This document shows, in pieces, positions 17,221 through 27,188 of a stretch of DNA of 64,000 bases. The first letter of the stretch is position 1. The number at the start of each line of letters is the position of its first letter. Origin of the DNA: Clostridia bacterium (GTDB taxonomy: Bacteria; Bacillota; Clostridia; Oscillospirales; Acutalibacteraceae); NCBI GenBank assembly GCA_017410605.1, contig JAFQQN010000004.1, positions 43,586 through 107,585 of the forward strand. Direction: 5' to 3'. Below the pieces are notes generated by a model that saw nothing but the letters and a program-made list of their open reading frames with translations, searched no databases and was not told the origin of the DNA. Made by a program: the position numbers and the translations under genes.

Positions 17221-20200
17221 ATGAAAACCAATTTTTTAAAAAGATTATTAAGCATATTTCTTTGTATCGCGCTTATTATGACCTACTTGCCCATCTCGGC
17301 AATGGCGGCTTCTGCTTCGAGCGACCGTATAAGCCGCGTGTCAGACCCATCGACAATGAATAGTTGGAGAGATTTCTTCTTGCCAGGTGGCAAAATCTCT
17401 ACAGAGAATGCCGGTGGCGTTTGGATGGATAAGTCTGTATTTACAAATAACAATGAATTTGGCAATACAGGTATTACAATGGATAGCAACAATGCTTTAT
17501 TAGTTGCTCTATCGGCAATGGCAACCAATATAACGGTAACAGGTATGTCCCATGTTCCGACAGATACAATGTTAATTTTAGATGTCAGTGCTTCAATGGG
17601 CCCCGGACAAAACAATGTTGCTTCTTCTCTTATTAAGGCGGCGAATGAAAGTATCGCTTCTCTGTTAGATACCAATGCCAATAGCCGAGTAGGTGTTGTT
17701 CTCTATTCCGGCCCTACAACACAGGGAGGCTCTGCAACAGCTACCGATGCGGTTCTTGTGTTACCTCTCGGCAGATATGAAACCCAAAATGACATATATT
17801 TAAATTTGTCAAATAACCATGTATCTCTTAATAATAATGTGGTTATTGAGGGAACAACTACCCGTCCGTCAACCACCAACAAGTCAGTAACCGGCGGCAC
17901 CTATATTCAAAAGGGCGTTATGTTGGCGGCAGACCAGCTTACCGCAGACGGTCTTGATACAACCATTAACGATTCGGTTCTCGGCACTATTAAGAGAAAA
18001 CCCGTTATGGTGCTTATGTCTGACGGTTCGCCCACCTTCAGTAGCACTAACTTCCAAAATCCAACCTCTATTAACCTCGGTGACGGAACTGCCACAAGTT
18101 CAGCTCAAGGCTTTGTTAATCAGCTTACTGCCGCCTATGCAAAGGATTTAGTGGAAGAAAAGTACGAAACCGATGCTCTCTTCTACACCATAGGTCTTGG
18201 TGTTTCCAACGATGCCGTAGCTCTTAGTGTTCTTGACCCCGATAATAAAGATGCTTCTGTTGCCGTGAATGACTTTTGGACTCAGTGGAATAATGCAACC
18301 GTTGGCAACACAGTAACAGTTCGTGCGAGGACTCAGTGGAGCAGCGCAAGAACCGTAACAAAAATTGCGGGTCTTGAACAGAATTATGTTGATGAGTTCA
18401 TTAATGTAACCAATAATGGCTCAGGGCAAGGCTCTTTGGGCGATAGACTAATTGCGGCTTTTGCAGACATCGTAAGCAAAATTAATTTACAATCTCAATA
18501 TAAGCCTACCTTGGTTTCACAAAAGGGAGAAGACCATTCCGGATTTATTTCCTTTGTCGATAAAATTGGCGAATATATGCAGGTTACCGATGTAAAAGGT
18601 ATTCTTATCAACAATACTCTCTATTCGGGTGCAGACCTTGCCTCTAATTTCGTATCAGGTGGCGGAAATCTCGGAACATTCGATAACCCCACCGAGCTTG
18701 GTCACGAAATGGTGGCAGCAGTACGAGAGCGAATCGGTCTTGCAAATGATGATGAAGCCAGAACTCTTATCGGCCTTGCCTATGAATATGGACAGATTAG
18801 TTATAATAACGCCAACGATTATTCCAACTATATTGGTTGGTACGCTGATGCAAACAGCAGCTTCCTCGGTTTCTATCAAGATGGCGTAACTAACATTACC
18901 GACCCCAATGCCGTATATACAATTAAGTCCTATGGCTATCTCGGTGTAGAACACGACTCCAATATGATGTATGCTACCGTTCAGGTAAGACATAATATCA
19001 AAACCGGAGAAGAAACCTTAGCTTTTGCGGTTCCTGCGGCTCTCATTCCGATTATGACCTACAATGTATCTCTCGACCAAGATGGCAACCTTTTAGATGT
19101 TGAGCTTAGTGGCTCTGACAGCCCCATACGTCTTGTGTACGAAGTGGCGCTTGACAGTCATATAAATGAATGGAATGTAAAGGAAGTTGTTTCGGCAGAT
19201 TATCTCGCTGATACACACAACGTTAATGCAGACGGCTCTATCAACTTCTATACTAACGACTGGGAACACACCAACAGCACAGGATATAACACAGTAAATA
19301 CTTATTCATATTTTAATCCTTCAAGACAGAATGATAAGTATTACTTTACTTCAAACGCTCCCATATATACTGATGATAACGGAACTTTGTATGCAGGTTC
19401 TACCAAGCCCGATGCTAACGGAACCTTCTACAATGCATTTACCGTATATGAAAAAGACGGTGCTTCGCATACTAAAAAGACTGTTTACCGCAGGTTGTCA
19501 TCTAATGCCCTTGAAACTGCAGAGCAGACAGCAGGTACAAATAATTGGTATATTCCAAGCGGTGATGTTCATGTAAACCTTGAGGGTTATACTATCCCCA
19601 AAGATCCTAATGAAACCAACACTCTTAATGTTGCAAATCAGCCTTTCGTGGATATTTACGGCCACAATGTAAACGATGCAAACCATTCCTTCTATGTTGG
19701 CGCAACCCTTGGCAACAACGGTAAACTGACACTTAAGCCTCAGACCGGCATTAAGCTGAGCAAGGAATTAGCTGTCGGTGCGACCGCAACTAATGTTCCG
19801 TTTGAGTTTATTATCACAAACAATGATGCCTCGTCAGGACATTATGCTGCATTGCTCGTTGATGTTGACGGAACAGAAATTTCTACCTATATTTCTTTCC
19901 AAAACGGTGTAGCTGATGTAACTCTCTACCCAGGGCAGACACTCTATATTGGCGACTTGTCTGGTGCTATCACAGTAAAAGAAACAGAAACCTCAAAATA
20001 TGTCCCAACAGTTACCGTAAAGGGTGTGGCATCTTCGAATCCTGCAACTGTTACGATTGTGAATAATGAGTTGATTGATGTTAACTTCGTTAATGCCGAA
20101 AGAGGCACAGGAAATCTCACAATCGCAAAAGAAGTTGAACACGACTTTGGCGCTGATTATCAAGTTCCTGCCGATAAGCTCTTCACTATGCAGGTTACTC

Positions 20201-23200
20201 TAAGCGGTATAGGAACTTCAAATGCTACCTTTGAAGCGAAGCATACAAACGGAACCTATACCGAAATCACAACCGATGCCAACGGGCAGTTTACTGTACA
20301 GCTTGCTCACAAACAGCAGTTTGAAGTGTTTGGTCTTCCTACAGGAACAGTAGCAACCGTTGTAGAAACAGTGAGCGGCACAGGCTTCACTCCTGCTTAT
20401 TATGATAACGGCGCTCTCGGTGATGGCAAAGTAACTGTAGTTAAGGATTCAACCGTATCTGTTCTCGTGGTAAACGATTACGTGGCTAAAAAGGTTGAGC
20501 CTATAAATCTTGACCTAGGCGGCGAAAAAGTAGTTAAAAATGCTGACGATGACGTTGTAACAAATTGGGATTCCAATTGGGAATTTGCAATAGTCCTTGA
20601 GCGCTACGGCAATAACGGTTGGTATGAGGTTGACAGAAAAACTGTCGATTATCAAAATAAATCCTTTACATTCGATATGTCAAATGAAGAGTATGACGCC
20701 CCCGGTGTATATTCATACCAACTTTATGAGGTTGAGCCGGATATTAATGATGCAGACCGTGTTAACGGTATGATTTACGACCTTACTTGGCATACATTCT
20801 CGGTTTATGTTTCTGATGCAGATATGGACGGCGAACTTGAAATAGTCAGAGTTCACTCAGACCATGCCAACAAGGACTTTGCACTCGTTGGTGGCAGATA
20901 TAATATTGATGTAGATTTCGAGAATATTCAGACCGTTACAGTTCCTGCACTCGCTACTATAGATATTAAAAAGAACCTCACAAATGAATCAGGCAGTACG
21001 CTTGTTTCTCTTGCCGGTTATGATTTTGGCCTCTACACCGATGAAGCATGTACCACTCCTGCGACTGTAGGAAACGGAATCTCGGCTATCAGCCTCAATC
21101 CTACCGATGCTGTAGGTGAAGGTTGGATTGATATTCAGTTTAATAAGTCTGGTCAATATACCTTCTATGTAAAAGAAATTAATGAAGGTGTCAACAAGAT
21201 GTCCTACAGCACAAAGGTTATTAAGACTGTTATAAATGTTGATAATCATACGCTGAAAGCAAATACTCTTGTTGCCGATGTGTCTTACTTCAATGCAGAC
21301 GGCAGCCCATACACTCTCAACAGTGATGGTCAGGTAGAATTCACCAATGTGTATAATCCTACTGATGCAGAGCTTGAAATAAACTTTGTTAAAAAAGAAC
21401 TTTCAGGCAGAACCTTAAATAACGGCGAATTTACATTTGAAGTACAAAAACAAGATGGCACAACCGTTCTTACAGGAACTAATGAAGCTTCCGGCAAAGT
21501 TACCTTTAATGACACCTTGAAATTTGATAAAGTAGGAACCTATTACTACAATATCGTTGAAACCTCTGTAGATGGAAAGGGTGTTACAGTCGATAAGACA
21601 ACCTATAGGGTAGTTGTAACCGTAACCGACATAAACGGCCAGTTGAATGCTAATTATGTTCTTGTTAATGCTGTAAGTAATAATGTTGTATTCAAAAACA
21701 CATATAAAGCGTCGGATACAACTTATGCAATCAGCGGCAAAAAGAATCTTACAGGAAGAACACTTCTCAATGACGAGTTCACCTTTGTTCTTACTGAAGC
21801 TATAAATGCCCAGGGCGAAATTGCAAACGGCGCTAAGACCTACGAAGCACATAACGAGTATCACGGTGAGTTTACCTTCCCCGAAATCACCTATACCAAG
21901 GCCGGAACCTACTACTATGTAATAGCCGAAAAGCAAAGTGGCGGCAGTTCTTACGGTATCAAGTATGATACTAATAAGTTCATTGTAACCGTTACAGTCA
22001 TAGATGATACAGATAACGGAAAACTAGTTGCTTCTGCAAATATTGATGCTAACGATATAGTTTTCAACAACCAATATGTTGCAACTCCTGTATCCAAGCG
22101 CATTGACGGTGAAAAGGTATTAAACGGCAAGACTCTCGTAGGCGGTCAGTTCAGCTTTGAACTTTGGCAATCTAACGCTGAGTGGGCTCATGTAAATGCG
22201 GCACCTATTCAGACCGTAGCAAATGACGATGAAGGCAACTTTGCATTTAACTTTGTAGATTACACCAATAATAACGCAGCTGACTTTACTAAGGCGGGAA
22301 CTTACTATTTCCTTATTAAAGAGGTAAACGGCGGTTCAACTATCAAGGGTATCACCTATGATGATGTTATCTACCGTGTAAGAGTTGAAATTACTGACGA
22401 CCTGTTAGGTAAGCTTCACGCAACCGCTCACATCTACGACAATGACGGTGTTCCTCAAGAGTCTATAATCTTTAGAAACAGCTATGAGATTACCGGAGAT
22501 ACCGACCTTACCATAAGCGGTACAAAGAAACTGAATAATGCAGTTCCCGAAAATCGCACCTTTGAATTTGAGCTTTACAAAGCCAATAACCAATATGAGA
22601 TTAACGGCAACTACATTCAGAAGGTATCTCAAGATGTAAATGGCAATTTCGAGTTTAATATCAACTACAAACCCACAGATATTTCCGATACTCCTTACTA
22701 CTATGTAGTTAAAGAAGTAAACGGCGGTCAGAAGCTTAACGGTGTGACCTACGACAATGGGGAATATCATATTGAGGTTAAGGTTGAAGACAACAATGAG
22801 GGCGGCGTTAAGTCCACTGCAATCATCCGTAAGGGTGGAACGGTTGTAACAAGCCTTGATTTTGCAAATACCTACAAGGCAGATTCGGTAGGCGTTGTAT
22901 TTGACGGTGAAAAGGTTCTCAGGGGCAACCGAAAGGTAAAAGCAAATTACTATACCTTTGAAATCTACAATGCAAATGAGAATTTTGAAACCATCAGCAC
23001 TGCAGCTCCCTCTGTAAAGAACGATGCCGAGCGCAAGTTTAAGTTTAACGAAATCACTCTTTATACTGCAAAGACCTATTACTTCGTTGTAAAAGAAAAC
23101 AGCGAAAACGCTTTGAACGGTGTAACCTATGATACATCAAAGTACCACATCACTGTTAAGGTTGTAGATAATGAGCAGTTAGGCAAACTTCAAGTTGAGA

Positions 23201-24222
23201 ACATTACCTATGTAAGAGCAAAGGATGGAAATTCCGAAGCAGCAAACAGCATTCTCTTTGAAAACTCCTACAAGGCCACCAATGCAACAGTGTCTATTAC
23301 AGGTACTAAGACACTTGAAAACAGAACTCTTGCAGAGAACGAATTTAAATTCTTCCTCTATCCTGCAAATGAGAATTATGTGGTAGATGCTCAGGCAACA
23401 CCGAAGGAAGCAAAAAATAATGCTGACGGCAGCTTCGCATTTGATGCCCTCACTTTCGAGCAAATCGGAACTTACTACTTCGTAATCAGCGAAGATACCA
23501 ACACTACGGCAGAGCGCGTTGCCAACGATACAAGCGTATATCACTTGGCAATCGAGATTAAAGATAATGAAGACGGCAAACTATATGAGGCAGGTCGAGT
23601 TATCAAGAAAGTCGGCAGTGATACCGCCGTTGAAGAAATTACCTTCAACAACGTATTCACACCAAAGCCTGAAGATATAACGGTTGATATTGGTGTGGCA
23701 AAGACTGTTATAAACAAGGGAAGCGAAAAAATAGGTCCCGATGGTTTTGAGTTTGTGCTTGAAGACATAACAACCAATGAAAAGCGGAATGTTAAGTCTG
23801 ATACTGCCGGTAATGCAAAATTCACATTAGCTTATACCGAAGACGATATTGGTAAGACCTACACCTACAAGCTTACCGAAGTAAACGGTGGCAAGGCTAA
23901 CGTGACCTACAGTAATGCGGAATACACCATTACGGTAGCAATCGAGCTTAACGAAAACAATGAGTTGGTTGCAACTCTCACCAAAAACGGCGAAAATGTA
24001 ACAGAAGTTGTTGCTGAGTTTGAGAATGTTTACGATTATACTCCCGTTCCCGATCCCGATTCAAATTCTGATCCCGATTCTAATCAAAATTCAGAGTATC
24101 CCAACAGTCCTCAGACCGGTGATAACACCAATCTTCATCTTTTGTTCGCTCTTCTGTTTGTAAGTGGCAGCGGAATTATCGGAACAACACTTTACGGCAA
24201 AAAAACAAAAGAAGAAAACTAA
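17221..24222 (+). CDS. Giant sortase-anchored adhesin with VWA domain and pilin-like repeats
   Basis: 2,333-residue cell-surface protein. The signal peptide ends near AMAA (residue 30). A von Willebrand A domain has MIDAS residues D121, S123 and S125 (DVSAS). A long middle region (about 400-1095) holds further beta-rich domains. About nine modules of 105-135 residues start near 1098, 1243, 1390, 1505, 1629, 1765, 1895, 2026 and 2156. Most follow the Spy0128/FctA pattern: Lys in GxKxLxGR, Glu in YYxVxKE, and a closing FxNxY Asn. That set is expected for self-formed Lys-Asn isopeptide bonds. The C-terminus has a Pro/Asp/Ser linker, sorting motif SPQTG, a hydrophobic segment and KKTKEEN. GGAGGAAAGGAT precedes the ATG. 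It resembles tip or backbone pilin adhesins; no sortase gene is in the window. Confidence 0.9.
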   Translation: MKTNFLKRLLSIFLCIALIMTYLPISAMAASASSDRISRVSDPSTMNSWRDFFLPGGKISTENAGGVWMDKSVFTNNNEFGNTGITMDSNNALLVALSAMATNITVTGMSHVPTDTMLILDVSASMGPGQNNVASSLIKAANESIASLLDTNANSRVGVVLYSGPTTQGGSATATDAVLVLPLGRYETQNDIYLNLSNNHVSLNNNVVIEGTTTRPSTTNKSVTGGTYIQKGVMLAADQLTADGLDTTINDSVLGTIKRKPVMVLMSDGSPTFSSTNFQNPTSINLGDGTATSSAQGFVNQLTAAYAKDLVEEKYETDALFYTIGLGVSNDAVALSVLDPDNKDASVAVNDFWTQWNNATVGNTVTVRARTQWSSARTVTKIAGLEQNYVDEFINVTNNGSGQGSLGDRLIAAFADIVSKINLQSQYKPTLVSQKGEDHSGFISFVDKIGEYMQVTDVKGILINNTLYSGADLASNFVSGGGNLGTFDNPTELGHEMVAAVRERIGLANDDEARTLIGLAYEYGQISYNNANDYSNYIGWYADANSSFLGFYQDGVTNITDPNAVYTIKSYGYLGVEHDSNMMYATVQVRHNIKTGEETLAFAVPAALIPIMTYNVSLDQDGNLLDVELSGSDSPIRLVYEVALDSHINEWNVKEVVSADYLADTHNVNADGSINFYTNDWEHTNSTGYNTVNTYSYFNPSRQNDKYYFTSNAPIYTDDNGTLYAGSTKPDANGTFYNAFTVYEKDGASHTKKTVYRRLSSNALETAEQTAGTNNWYIPSGDVHVNLEGYTIPKDPNETNTLNVANQPFVDIYGHNVNDANHSFYVGATLGNNGKLTLKPQTGIKLSKELAVGATATNVPFEFIITNNDASSGHYAALLVDVDGTEISTYISFQNGVADVTLYPGQTLYIGDLSGAITVKETETSKYVPTVTVKGVASSNPATVTIVNNELIDVNFVNAERGTGNLTIAKEVEHDFGADYQVPADKLFTMQVTLSGIGTSNATFEAKHTNGTYTEITTDANGQFTVQLAHKQQFEVFGLPTGTVATVVETVSGTGFTPAYYDNGALGDGKVTVVKDSTVSVLVVNDYVAKKVEPINLDLGGEKVVKNADDDVVTNWDSNWEFAIVLERYGNNGWYEVDRKTVDYQNKSFTFDMSNEEYDAPGVYSYQLYEVEPDINDADRVNGMIYDLTWHTFSVYVSDADMDGELEIVRVHSDHANKDFALVGGRYNIDVDFENIQTVTVPALATIDIKKNLTNESGSTLVSLAGYDFGLYTDEACTTPATVGNGISAISLNPTDAVGEGWIDIQFNKSGQYTFYVKEINEGVNKMSYSTKVIKTVINVDNHTLKANTLVADVSYFNADGSPYTLNSDGQVEFTNVYNPTDAELEINFVKKELSGRTLNNGEFTFEVQKQDGTTVLTGTNEASGKVTFNDTLKFDKVGTYYYNIVETSVDGKGVTVDKTTYRVVVTVTDINGQLNANYVLVNAVSNNVVFKNTYKASDTTYAISGKKNLTGRTLLNDEFTFVLTEAINAQGEIANGAKTYEAHNEYHGEFTFPEITYTKAGTYYYVIAEKQSGGSSYGIKYDTNKFIVTVTVIDDTDNGKLVASANIDANDIVFNNQYVATPVSKRIDGEKVLNGKTLVGGQFSFELWQSNAEWAHVNAAPIQTVANDDEGNFAFNFVDYTNNNAADFTKAGTYYFLIKEVNGGSTIKGITYDDVIYRVRVEITDDLLGKLHATAHIYDNDGVPQESIIFRNSYEITGDTDLTISGTKKLNNAVPENRTFEFELYKANNQYEINGNYIQKVSQDVNGNFEFNINYKPTDISDTPYYYVVKEVNGGQKLNGVTYDNGEYHIEVKVEDNNEGGVKSTAIIRKGGTVVTSLDFANTYKADSVGVVFDGEKVLRGNRKVKANYYTFEIYNANENFETISTAAPSVKNDAERKFKFNEITLYTAKTYYFVVKENSENALNGVTYDTSKYHITVKVVDNEQLGKLQVENITYVRAKDGNSEAANSILFENSYKATNATVSITGTKTLENRTLAENEFKFFLYPANENYVVDAQATPKEAKNNADGSFAFDALTFEQIGTYYFVISEDTNTTAERVANDTSVYHLAIEIKDNEDGKLYEAGRVIKKVGSDTAVEEITFNNVFTPKPEDITVDIGVAKTVINKGSEKIGPDGFEFVLEDITTNEKRNVKSDTAGNAKFTLAYTEDDIGKTYTYKLTEVNGGKANVTYSNAEYTITVAIELNENNELVATLTKNGENVTEVVAEFENVYDYTPVPDPDSNSDPDSNQNSEYPNSPQTGDNTNLHLLFALLFVSGSGIIGTTLYGKKTKEEN

Positions 24223-24239
24223 ATAATATCTAGGCAACC

Positions 24240-24275
24240 GCACCCTGCAGATTTTAGTCTGCAGGGTGCATTTTT
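24240..24275 (+). terminator. Terminator of the adhesin gene
   Basis: A perfect 13-bp stem (GCACCCTGCAGAT-type arms, 24240-24269) followed by ATTTTTAT, 18 bases after the stop codon. Confidence 0.9.
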
Positions 24276-24330
24276 ATATTAGCGATAGTAATGTGACGTT
24301 TACTACGCATTAAACAAAGAATAAGGCATA

Positions 24331-24367
24331 AAAAACCGTGCTTCCCCTATGGGAAACACGGTTTTTT
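24331..24367. terminator. Terminator belonging to the split tRNA-Pro gene
   Basis: AAAAACCGTG ... CACGGTTTTTT with a near-complementary inner stem. On the minus strand it directly follows the CCA end encoded in the att core, so it was the natural terminator of the tRNA-Pro copy before prophage insertion. It also blocks read-through in the plus direction. Confidence 0.75.
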
Positions 24368-24385
24368 GGTCGAGGTGACGGGATT
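24364..24385. other. attL core
   Basis: Twenty-two bases identical to 63757-63778. They span the four T's, GGTCGAGGTGACGGGATT, i.e. the encoded CCA and 3' acceptor/T-arm of tRNA-Pro in reverse. The first phage bases after the core are TGAAAG, against CGAACA on the right. Confidence 0.88.
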
Positions 24386-24496
24386 TGAAAGAGCATATTT
24401 TTATTATAATTTTTGAATTTGCAAAACGCTAAAACCCTTTATTTTAAAGGCTTTTCGGCTCTTTGTCGATTTTATCGAATATATCATTTTCGGTAT

Positions 24497-24516
24497 ATTC
24501 GTGTAAAATTCGTGTA
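24497..24516. other. Integrase arm-type sites, left
   Basis: ATTCGTGTAAAATTCGTGTA is a direct repeat of ATTCGTGTA with two bases between copies. The same element with C for T occurs at 63697-63716, inside the other prophage end and in the same orientation. Paired sites flanking attP are expected for lambda-type integrase arm binding. Confidence 0.65.
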
Positions 24517-24550
24517 GAAAACCGCCCCATCCGGTTAAGGACAGGGCGGT
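24516..24550 (-). terminator. Terminator of the late operon
   Basis: On the minus strand, ACCGCCCTGTCC / GGATGGGGCGGT forms a GC-rich stem followed by TTTTCTA, just after the endolysin stop. It ends the long leftward late transcript inside the prophage. Confidence 0.75.
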
Positions 24551-24554
24551 AATT

Positions 24555-25448
24555 TTATAGCTTTATTTCGCCATTATCGTTAGTTATGATTAACTGACAT
24601 TCTTTAAGGCCGTTGCAGTTTGCTTCGGCGAAATAGAACAGCTTACCGTTAATCTGTTGGTAACCCTTAACCGCCATAGTGCCGTTAAAATAATACCAAC
24701 GGCCGTCAATTTGCTTCCAACAGTTGGTTACGGCTCGTCCATCGGCGCCCACATAACACCAACCCTGAGAGTCAGTACACCAACAGTTAGTTGCCATATA
24801 GCCGTTTTGACCTATGAAATACCAATAACCGCCGTCAAGCACCCAATCATTCTTCACTTGGTTGCCGTCGGCACCGAGGTAATACCAACCCTTATTGTCC
24901 TTTACCCAACAGTTCACTTTAGGCGCAGTAGGAACGGCTTCGCCTGTGTACTTTGAAACATCGGCCTTACTTATGCCAAAATAATTATAAAAGTCAGAGG
25001 TTACAGAGTTTGTGCCCTTTATTTCGTCACCTCTGTAAACACCGCTATCCCTCATATCAAGATGCACATATTGATATTTTTTAGAGATATTGGCAATACC
25101 CTTAAAGCCTAAATCCTGTGCGACACAGCAAACTATCTTTGCCGAAATAACCTTGCCGTTTTTATCATAGAAGCAACAATCCATAGCCTTGCCCTTGGTG
25201 TGCTGACCATATCCGTTGCCACCAACCGCTCTGTCGTGTTCGGGGGTTCTGTAACCACTAGAGATAATATACTTACTGCAATGAAGCTTAGAAAAAAGCT
25301 TTTCCACCATTGCTAAAAGTTCAGTATCAATGAGCACTACATCACTATAGAGCTTAAGGCCTTTTTTACTAGCCATTTCTTTTACAGTGGTATGTACCGA
25401 ACAAAGCTTATTACCGTCTTTATAGTAGGAATATGTTTTAACTGCCAT
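24555..25448 (-). CDS. Endolysin: M15-type peptidase with cell-wall-binding repeats
   Basis: 297 residues. The N-terminal domain is a zinc D,D- or L,D-peptidase of the M15A type: SSGYRTPEHDR, GQHTKGKAMD with H83 and D90, and YVHLDMR with H129 as zinc ligands. It would cut peptidoglycan cross-links or stems. From about residue 175 to 280 there are about five choline-binding-like repeats (GWYYLGADG, GYWYFIGQNG, GWCYVGADG, RWYYFNG), which attach the enzyme to the wall. There is no signal peptide, so it depends on the holins just upstream. It is the last gene of the late operon. Confidence 0.9.
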   Translation of the reverse strand: MAVKTYSYYKDGNKLCSVHTTVKEMASKKGLKLYSDVVLIDTELLAMVEKLFSKLHCSKYIISSGYRTPEHDRAVGGNGYGQHTKGKAMDCCFYDKNGKVISAKIVCCVAQDLGFKGIANISKKYQYVHLDMRDSGVYRGDEIKGTNSVTSDFYNYFGISKADVSKYTGEAVPTAPKVNCWVKDNKGWYYLGADGNQVKNDWVLDGGYWYFIGQNGYMATNCWCTDSQGWCYVGADGRAVTNCWKQIDGRWYYFNGTMAVKGYQQINGKLFYFAEANCNGLKECQLIITNDNGEIKL

Positions 25449-25459
25449 ATTTTCACCCC

Positions 25460-25651
25460 TTAAAAACGCTTTTTGTCTGTAGGGTTATTAACAATGCCAA
25501 AGGCCACCAGAACGGGAAGAAGAGCATTTAAAAGCCCGTCTACAGTTACTGATATGTCAATTCCGCCAAATTCCTTAACGCAAAAGACAACGAGTGCGCC
25601 GATGGAGAGCCATAAAGCCCAAGACTTAAATCTGTTTAAAAAATTTTTCAT
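25460..25651 (-). CDS. Holin, phi-LC3-like
   Basis: 63 residues with an amphipathic N-terminus (NFLNRFKSWALW), two hydrophobic segments around a short GGIDISV turn, and a charged end (NNPTDKKRF). Size, topology and position directly before the endolysin fit the phi-LC3 class of holins, which open the membrane for endolysin release. The motifs are generic, so the family call rests partly on context. Confidence 0.8.
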   Translation of the reverse strand: MKNFLNRFKSWALWLSIGALVVFCVKEFGGIDISVTVDGLLNALLPVLVAFGIVNNPTDKKRF

Positions 25652-25664
25652 TTTAATTTCTCCT

Positions 25665-25964
25665 TTATTTTGGTTTGTGATATTCCTCTAGCGCGTCAAT
25701 ACGCTTATGAGCTTGTTTAACTGAAGACTCAACACTAGTAAGCTGTGCAATAACACTTATGTACTGTGTTTCTTGTTTTTCAAGACGTTGTTCAATACCC
25801 TCAATGCCTTTTTTAATGTATCCTAGCTCTGTGAAGAGCACACCGCTTTCCTTACCTTCAGTTCTATCATCAGTCTTCTTATTTCGGGAAAGCGCTAAAA
25901 AGCTAATAATTAAACTGCAAAGACCCACAACGGCCGTTATAATTCCAAAAATTAATGTTTCCAC
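25665..25964 (-). CDS. Membrane-anchored coiled-coil lysis accessory protein
   Basis: 99 residues: one N-terminal membrane segment (IITAVVGLCSLIISFLAL) and then a long coiled coil (KKGIEGIEQRLEKQE ... VKQAHKRIDALEEY). It resembles XhlA-like or second-holin proteins that accompany holin and endolysin in Firmicutes prophages. It could be a holin regulator, spanin-like factor or antiholin; this is inferred from the cassette. Confidence 0.6.
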   Translation of the reverse strand: METLIFGIITAVVGLCSLIISFLALSRNKKTDDRTEGKESGVLFTELGYIKKGIEGIEQRLEKQETQYISVIAQLTSVESSVKQAHKRIDALEEYHKPK

Positions 25965-25999
25965 TACTTGTCCACCACCTTTACGCTGCCTAAACTGAG

Positions 26000-26203
26000 C
26001 TATATCTCTTCCGCTTCCATCTTAGCCCTTTCCGCTTCTAAGATTTCTTCATACTCGGCCTCGGCTATTTCGTACCAGTTGTCGGTACTGTCATTGCATC
26101 CTAAAACAATAGAGCCACTAACATCTGAAAAAGTGGCGCCATCAGTCAACACCATACCTTCATCTGCTGTCACTTTTCTCAATTCAATAGTTTCAATTTT
26201 CAT
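26000..26203 (-). CDS. Small acidic phage protein
   Basis: 67 residues. ATG 26203 overlaps the stop of the upstream gene by one base (TAATG), so I choose it over the longer in-frame start at 26218. It has a beta-rich N-terminal half and an acidic helical tail (EAEYEEILEAERAKMEAEE). It could be a small fibre-assembly or chaperone-like protein by location. The family is not recognised. Confidence 0.6.
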   Translation of the reverse strand: MKIETIELRKVTADEGMVLTDGATFSDVSGSIVLGCNDSTDNWYEIAEAEYEEILEAERAKMEAEEI

Positions 26204-26979
26204 TATGCTAAAGTCCACCCTTTCTCGGTTGCAATTGATTTTTCGCTGTCCTTTAATTTTGCTTGGTTAGTAGTGCCAATGGTTAAAGTACGTGTTGTAC
26301 CCGTTCCGCTAAAATCTTTTAAATGATTTATAATACTCATAAGACTTTCGTGGGTGAGAAGAGTGCAGGGAGAAAAATCTACATTATTTCCAATTTCACC
26401 CTCAATAGTTATGTTTTTAAGTGCATAACAACCCGTATATGCTTGTTTAATAACACAATCGGCGTTATATCTTACGAGTTCAATCGTTTCGAGCGAGGCA
26501 CAGCCTGAAAAAGTGTAATACATACCGCCAGCGGGCATATTAATATCAGGCACTATCTTGAGTTTTGGGCAGTTATAAAATGTATTATAATAACCGCCTG
26601 AACTTGCATCCGCTGTAACACTTATATTAGAAAAATCAAACTTATCACCATCAATACTTTCTAAATTAGGGCTATTAGAAAACATATGTATAACTCTAGA
26701 AGTGGGGGCTACAATATGCTTCGGACTAATATATGTGGCGTTGGTTCTTGTAAAAGCATACTCATAATAATCACGCTCACCATTGCACTGAAAAATATCC
26801 CACATTCGGGTATTTTCCTCTTCCTTTCCCATTCCAACACCTATATTAATACCATCACTTACTTGTTTTTCAAAGGCATATCCTATTTGACTAGGAAAGT
26901 CTTGTGCGTTAATAGTAGCAGTGGTGTTTAGGCCTTGCCTTATTACATCAGCAATGGATTTTAAATATTCTTTTAACAT
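26203..26979 (-). CDS. Distal tail or receptor-binding protein with BspA-like leucine-rich repeats
   Basis: 258 residues. After an N-terminal segment (AQDFPSQIGYAFEK) the middle has repeats of the type FYNCPKLKIVPDI, FSGCASLETIELV and YTGCYALKNITI, which is the BspA-type leucine-rich repeat pattern. Such repeats often bind surfaces, so host recognition is plausible. It is the last large gene before the lysis cassette. Confidence 0.65.
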   Translation of the reverse strand: MLKEYLKSIADVIRQGLNTTATINAQDFPSQIGYAFEKQVSDGINIGVGMGKEEENTRMWDIFQCNGERDYYEYAFTRTNATYISPKHIVAPTSRVIHMFSNSPNLESIDGDKFDFSNISVTADASSGGYYNTFYNCPKLKIVPDINMPAGGMYYTFSGCASLETIELVRYNADCVIKQAYTGCYALKNITIEGEIGNNVDFSPCTLLTHESLMSIINHLKDFSGTGTTRTLTIGTTNQAKLKDSEKSIATEKGWTLA

Positions 26980-27188
26980 TAATAATCACTCTCCAATGCT
27001 GTTTTTACTTCCTCTTGAGTGAGTTCATAGCCTTGGCTAATACCGTTGGTTAAGGCGGTTTCACAAGCCAAAGATATTTGGTCGGGCATATCGCCCGATT
27101 TGATTTCGGCAGTATCTCCTGTAAAGTGTCTTATAACCTCACACGAACCAACATAGTCACTAAGAGGCATTACTGCATATTGGCTCAT
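26979..27188 (-). CDS. Small tail-fibre-associated protein
   Basis: 69 residues, start overlapping the collagen-like gene by four bases. The segment SGDMPDQISLACETALTNGI resembles the opening of the following gene product (AQDFPSQIGYAFEKQVSDGI), so both share an attachment module. The function is unknown; it is probably a virion tip component. Confidence 0.6.
   Translation of the reverse strand: MSQYAVMPLSDYVGSCEVIRHFTGDTAEIKSGDMPDQISLACETALTNGISQGYELTQEEVKTALESDY

Noticed and set aside
21415..21936. 173-residue minus-strand frame inside the adhesin
   Set aside because: Antisense shadow of repeated pilin modules.
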